A stretch of DNA of 8,800 nucleotides. Origin: Thermodesulfovibrionales bacterium. Lineage in GTDB: Bacteria; Nitrospirota; Thermodesulfovibrionia; Thermodesulfovibrionales; SM23-35. The stretch spans positions 1 to 8,800 of the forward strand of contig JAKLQR010000089.1 of the NCBI GenBank assembly GCA_022013235.1, in the 5' to 3' direction. Positions 6,998 to 8,800 of the stretch are shown here, one piece after another (the first letter of the stretch is position 1; each line of letters begins with the position of its first letter). The position numbers and the translations under genes are program-made. Under the pieces are notes generated by a model. That model did no database searches and was not told the origin of the DNA. It was given only the letters and a program-made list of their open reading frames with translations.

Positions 6998-7928
6998 ACT
7001 TGTCTCCTTCCTCCGGGAAAATGACAATTTTTTCATCGCTACCCATATCAGCCCCGAGCCGGATGCACTCGGCTCATCCCTCGCCCTCGCCATGGCACTC
7101 GAATCGCTCGGGAAAAAGGTCACGGTATATGATCGTGATATAGTCCCTGAGTTTTATCGGTTCCTCCCGAAGCATGAAAGATTCATACACTCGACTTCAC
7201 GGATGCAGACTTCATCATGTAATCTGATCCTGCTCGACTGTAATAGCCCTGACAGGGCCGGTATCGAGGGGATGGGCTTCCGCTCCTCGACGGTCATAGA
7301 TCACCACGAGACCGAGAAAGACTTTGGAGACATCCGGTGGATCGTTCCTAATGCAGCAGCGACAGGTGTTCTGATATTTTATCTGATCAGGCAACTCGGA
7401 ACCGTCATAACAAAAGACATCGCCCTGAACCTCTATGCTGCCATAGCGATCGATACCGGCACATTCAGATACAGCAATACCACTGCAGAGGTATTACGGG
7501 TTGCGGCCGAACTCATTGATGCGGGAGCTACCCCGTCATACGTATCAAACAGTCTTTATGATACTTGGACTGAAAAGAGATTTGCGCTGCTCATTGCCTC
7601 ACTGAATACCCTTGAGATCCAGAACGGTGTTGCGTTTACCCATGTCACCCAGGCAATGTACCGGAAGACGGAAACCGCGCCCGAAGACACCGAGAATTTC
7701 GCCAACCTCCCGAGAACGATGAAGCATGTCAGGGTATCGGCTTTTTTTCGGCAGATCGGCAAGGCTTACTGGAAGGCCAGCCTCCGCTCCAGGGACACGC
7801 TCAATGTCGCAGAGATCGCAGTATCCTTCGGTGGCGGCGGACATAAAAATGCTGCGGGGTATACGTTCAAAGGGACGCTCGACGCTGCAAAAAAATCTCT
7901 GCTCAAGTCCCTCAGGAAATCTTTCTAG
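6981..7928 (+). CDS. nrnA: DHH/DHHA1 phosphoesterase, NrnA-like oligoribonuclease / pAp phosphatase
   Basis: Proteins of this family use two metal ions to degrade very short oligonucleotides and often to hydrolyse 3'-phosphoadenosine 5'-phosphate; some act on cyclic dinucleotide intermediates. The 315 residues show DHH motif I as THISPEPDALGS (21-32), motif II Asp86 in LLDCNSPDR, the DHH signature at 107-109, Asp158 in AIDTGTFRYSN, and the DHHA1 substrate loop GGGGH at 284-288. In motif I the first metal-binding Asp of the usual PDxD is Glu26, a conservative change that I believe occurs in some relatives. The ATG overlaps the end of rbfA by 17 nt and has GGAG at 6971-6974. It ends overlapping the convergent FemAB-like gene by 17 nt. 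The usual downstream truB is missing. The exact substrate cannot be read from sequence. Confidence 0.9.
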   Translation: MIAPPELVSFLRENDNFFIATHISPEPDALGSSLALAMALESLGKKVTVYDRDIVPEFYRFLPKHERFIHSTSRMQTSSCNLILLDCNSPDRAGIEGMGFRSSTVIDHHETEKDFGDIRWIVPNAAATGVLIFYLIRQLGTVITKDIALNLYAAIAIDTGTFRYSNTTAEVLRVAAELIDAGATPSYVSNSLYDTWTEKRFALLIASLNTLEIQNGVAFTHVTQAMYRKTETAPEDTENFANLPRTMKHVRVSAFFRQIGKAYWKASLRSRDTLNVAEIAVSFGGGGHKNAAGYTFKGTLDAAKKSLLKSLRKSF

Positions 7929-8418
7929 GCAGGCGTTTCCGACCGTATTTCAGAATTCCCAGCGACCGGTCGAACAGGGAACTGAGGGGATTCGCACACT
8001 GCTCAAAAGAACCGGCATGAGAGACGTTCTCTCCGCCGATACCAGCCTTGAAGTAATTGACCTCCGGATGTATGGGACTGATCCCTCCAAGATCGTAGGA
8101 ACGGACACCCTTCATCTTTAGCCATCCTATTATGTTCCACTGCAAGAGATAAGACGCCATAACGCTCCTGCCTTCTGCGTTACTTGCGGCAAGCACCAGG
8201 AGCGCGGTATCGCCACGGAAAATGGGGACCTGAATCGTCGCCACTTGTGCGATTCCAACTGCTTCATCCCCGTTCCTCAACACGACATGACTCAGACGGT
8301 CTGCCCCCCAGAGCACAGCCCCGCACGACCATGTCTGGTAGATCGTCGCATCATCGAACTGCCGCAGCAATGCCGACCACTCAGTATTCGAAACGGTATC
8401 GACTTCAAGGGAATACAT
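7912..8418 (-). pseudogene. internally deleted FemAB/lipid II glycyltransferase-like GNAT protein (may still be functional)
   Basis: The 168-residue product looks like both ends of a FemAB-type peptidoglycan-bridge or glycyltransferase protein, normally about 320-350 residues with two GNAT domains. Residues 1-68 match the usual N-terminus (W in NTEWSALL, FDDATIYQTWSCGAVLWG, then GIAQVATIQVP). Residues 69-168 match the C-terminal domain (ASYLLQWNIIGWLK, SYDLGGISP, VNYFKAGIGG, FEQCANPLSSLF). The intervening part of about 150 residues is absent, with the join near 8205-8220. The frame stays open, so this is either a decayed gene or a minimal hybrid single-GNAT protein. I favour ATG at 8418, because it matches the family's N-terminus and has a well-placed promoter; a TTG at 8466 in the same frame would add 16 residues. 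It is convergent with the DHH gene and overlaps it by 17 nt. Confidence 0.7.
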
Positions 8419-8425
8419 TGAATGA

Positions 8426-8454
8426 AGTATAAAGGTCTTTTCTGCGGGGTTCAA
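8426..8454 (-). promoter_or_regulatory. candidate promoter of the FemAB-like gene, predicting a leaderless mRNA
   Basis: On the minus strand, TTGAAC (8454-8449; 4 of 6) and TATACT (8431-8426; 5 of 6) are separated by exactly 17 bp. Only 7 nt lie between the -10 and the ATG at 8418, so transcription should begin at or within a base or so of the start codon. No SD is visible before that ATG, consistent with leaderless translation. Confidence 0.5.
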
Positions 8455-8480
8455 CAGTAAATACAAGACTTCCGAATAAT

Positions 8481-8521
8481 TCCTTCAATTCTTGAATCAA
8501 AAATACCTATTTCTTGAAGGA
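8481..8521. repeat. 8-bp inverted repeat with internal direct repeat in the AT-rich divergent region
   Basis: TCCTTCAA (8481-8488) and TTGAAGGA (8514-8521) form a perfect 8-bp inverted repeat around 25 nt. TTCTTGAA occurs twice in the same orientation (8489-8496 and 8511-8518). It sits between two divergent promoters. It could be a hairpin or a dimeric operator; no T-run follows the right arm, so it does not look like a terminator for plus-strand transcription. Confidence 0.4.
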
Positions 8522-8560
8522 CATGATAATTCTTATTATTTTCCAACTAAAATATATAAC

Positions 8561-8589
8561 TTGACAATAATTAGCAAATGCTTTATTTA
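8561..8589 (+). promoter_or_regulatory. candidate promoter for the leader ORF and exported-protein gene
   Basis: A perfect -35 TTGACA at 8561-8566 is followed after 17 bp by TATTTA at 8584-8589, in an A+T-rich run that also offers TATATA slightly later (8588-8593). The sequence upstream of the -35 is very A+T-rich and could act as an UP element. Transcription would start near 8596, so the anti-SD-like segment at 8597-8606 would form the extreme 5' end of the mRNA. Confidence 0.55.
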
Positions 8590-8596
8590 TATACGA

Positions 8597-8658
8597 GATA
8601 CCTCCTGCTTCAGGTAGTAACTGATAAATAAATCTCAAATACTTTTAAGGAGGTGATC
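8597..8658 (+). promoter_or_regulatory. 5' UTR with anti-SD:SD pairing (possible translational switch)
   Basis: GATACCTCCT (8597-8606) can pair with AGGAGGTGATC (8648-8658): seven consecutive pairs (ACCTCCT with AGGAGGT) plus three more (GAT with ATC) across one bulged G at 8655. This would bury the SD. A competing local hairpin, CCTG-CTT-CAGG (8604-8614), uses part of the same strand and would release the SD. It matches no riboswitch class that I recognise. The function is inferred from pairing alone. Confidence 0.4.
8647..8658 (+). promoter_or_regulatory. near-maximal Shine-Dalgarno site of the leader ORF
   Basis: TAAGGAGGTGATC (8646-8658) is fully complementary over 13 nt to the conserved 3' end of bacterial 16S rRNA. 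The GGAGG core lies 5 nt before the ATG at 8659, so initiation there should be strong unless the site is masked. Confidence 0.8.
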
Positions 8659-8697
8659 ATGGTCAAAACAAAAAATATTTTCAAAAAATACGGATAA
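8659..8697 (+). CDS. 12-residue leader ORF
   Basis: ATG at 8659 opens a 12-codon frame, MVKTKNIFKKYG, ending TAA at 8695-8697. It is too short for routine gene calling, but it lies directly behind a 13-nt perfect SD and 14 nt before the next ATG. The peptide is basic (four Lys) with no recognisable family. It could be a leader peptide coupling translation to the exported-protein gene. Alternatively it could be the original N-terminus of that gene: its -1 frame runs without a stop into the downstream CDS, and A_AAA_AAT at 8670-8676 is a possible slippery heptamer. That it is translated is inferred from the SD alone. Confidence 0.45.
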   Translation: MVKTKNIFKKYG

Positions 8698-8711
8698 AAG
8701 AGGTGTTGGTC

Positions 8712-8800
8712 ATGAAGAATAAAATGCTATTATTATCGTTAGTAATATGCCTTTTATTGCCTGAAATAATTTTTGCTTCTTGTTATAAATCTCCTGAAGG
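8712..8800 (+). CDS. start of an exported protein, truncated by the window edge
   Basis: Only the first 29 codons are visible. They read as a signal peptide: MKNK, then a hydrophobic core MLLLSLVICLLL, then PEIIFASC. Cleavage by signal peptidase I after IFA is plausible. FASC could also be an imperfect lipobox with Cys24 as the lipidated residue, although Phe at -3 is atypical. The SD GAGGTG at 8700-8705 is 6 nt from the ATG. Codons are strikingly A/T-rich compared with the genes before 8467 (for example repeated TTA for Leu), suggesting different ancestry. The protein family cannot be told from this fragment. Confidence 0.7.
   Translation, partial: MKNKMLLLSLVICLLLPEIIFASCYKSPE

Noticed and set aside
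7726..8121. Plus-strand frame of 131 codons across the DHH and FemAB-like genes
   Set aside because: It overlaps two supported genes in another frame or strand, and its product has no family pattern.
8419..8466. N-terminal extension of the FemAB-like gene from TTG 8466
   Set aside because: The extra 16 residues do not fit the family start, and the best promoter for the gene lies within this stretch.

Overview
This window is a conserved bacterial housekeeping region followed by a short, compositionally different tail. Gene content (tig-clpP-clpX, rpmB-dciA, infB-rbfA-nrnA-like), strong Shine-Dalgarno (SD) sites, about 50% G+C and the protein flavour suggest a Gram-negative-type bacterium. The phylum Nitrospirota or a deltaproteobacterial lineage is my best guess, but only a guess, since no marker search was possible.

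Layout. Positions 84-3282 (+) form a tight protein quality-control operon: trigger factor (TTG start), ClpP and ClpX, with tig abutting clpP directly and clpP/clpX overlapping by 8 nt. A consensus -35 precedes tig. Convergent with clpX, 3295-3942 (-) holds rpmB (zinc-ribbon form of ribosomal protein L28) followed 6 nt later by a DUF721/DciA-type gene, driven by a promoter at 3986-4014. The 225-nt divergent gap between rpmB and infB carries that promoter, a possible symmetric -10 shared by both directions, and a hairpin plus T-run in the infB leader. Positions 4168-7928 (+) hold infB, rbfA and a DHH/DHHA1 phosphoesterase (NrnA-like). infB and rbfA are separated by 94 nt built largely from inverted arrays of 7-nt repeats, whereas rbfA and the DHH gene overlap by 17 nt.

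After the DHH gene the usual neighbours (truB and so on) do not follow. Instead there is a convergent gene (7912-8418, -) that looks like a FemAB/lipid II glycyltransferase-type protein with most of its middle missing, so that the front of one GNAT domain is joined to the back of the other. It has a good promoter placing the transcript start at or within a base of the ATG, so its mRNA may be leaderless. From about 8467 the G+C falls to about 28% (88 of 320 bases over 8481-8800). This tail carries a promoter with a perfect TTGACA, a short 5' UTR that starts with a near copy of the 16S rRNA anti-SD sequence able to pair with the downstream SD, a 12-codon leader ORF behind a 13-nt perfect SD, and the start of an exported protein cut by the window edge.

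The core genes are ordinary. The parts that repay a second look are the infB-rbfA repeat spacer, the hybrid FemAB-like gene, and above all the 5' leader of the last gene, which has the layout of a translational switch.
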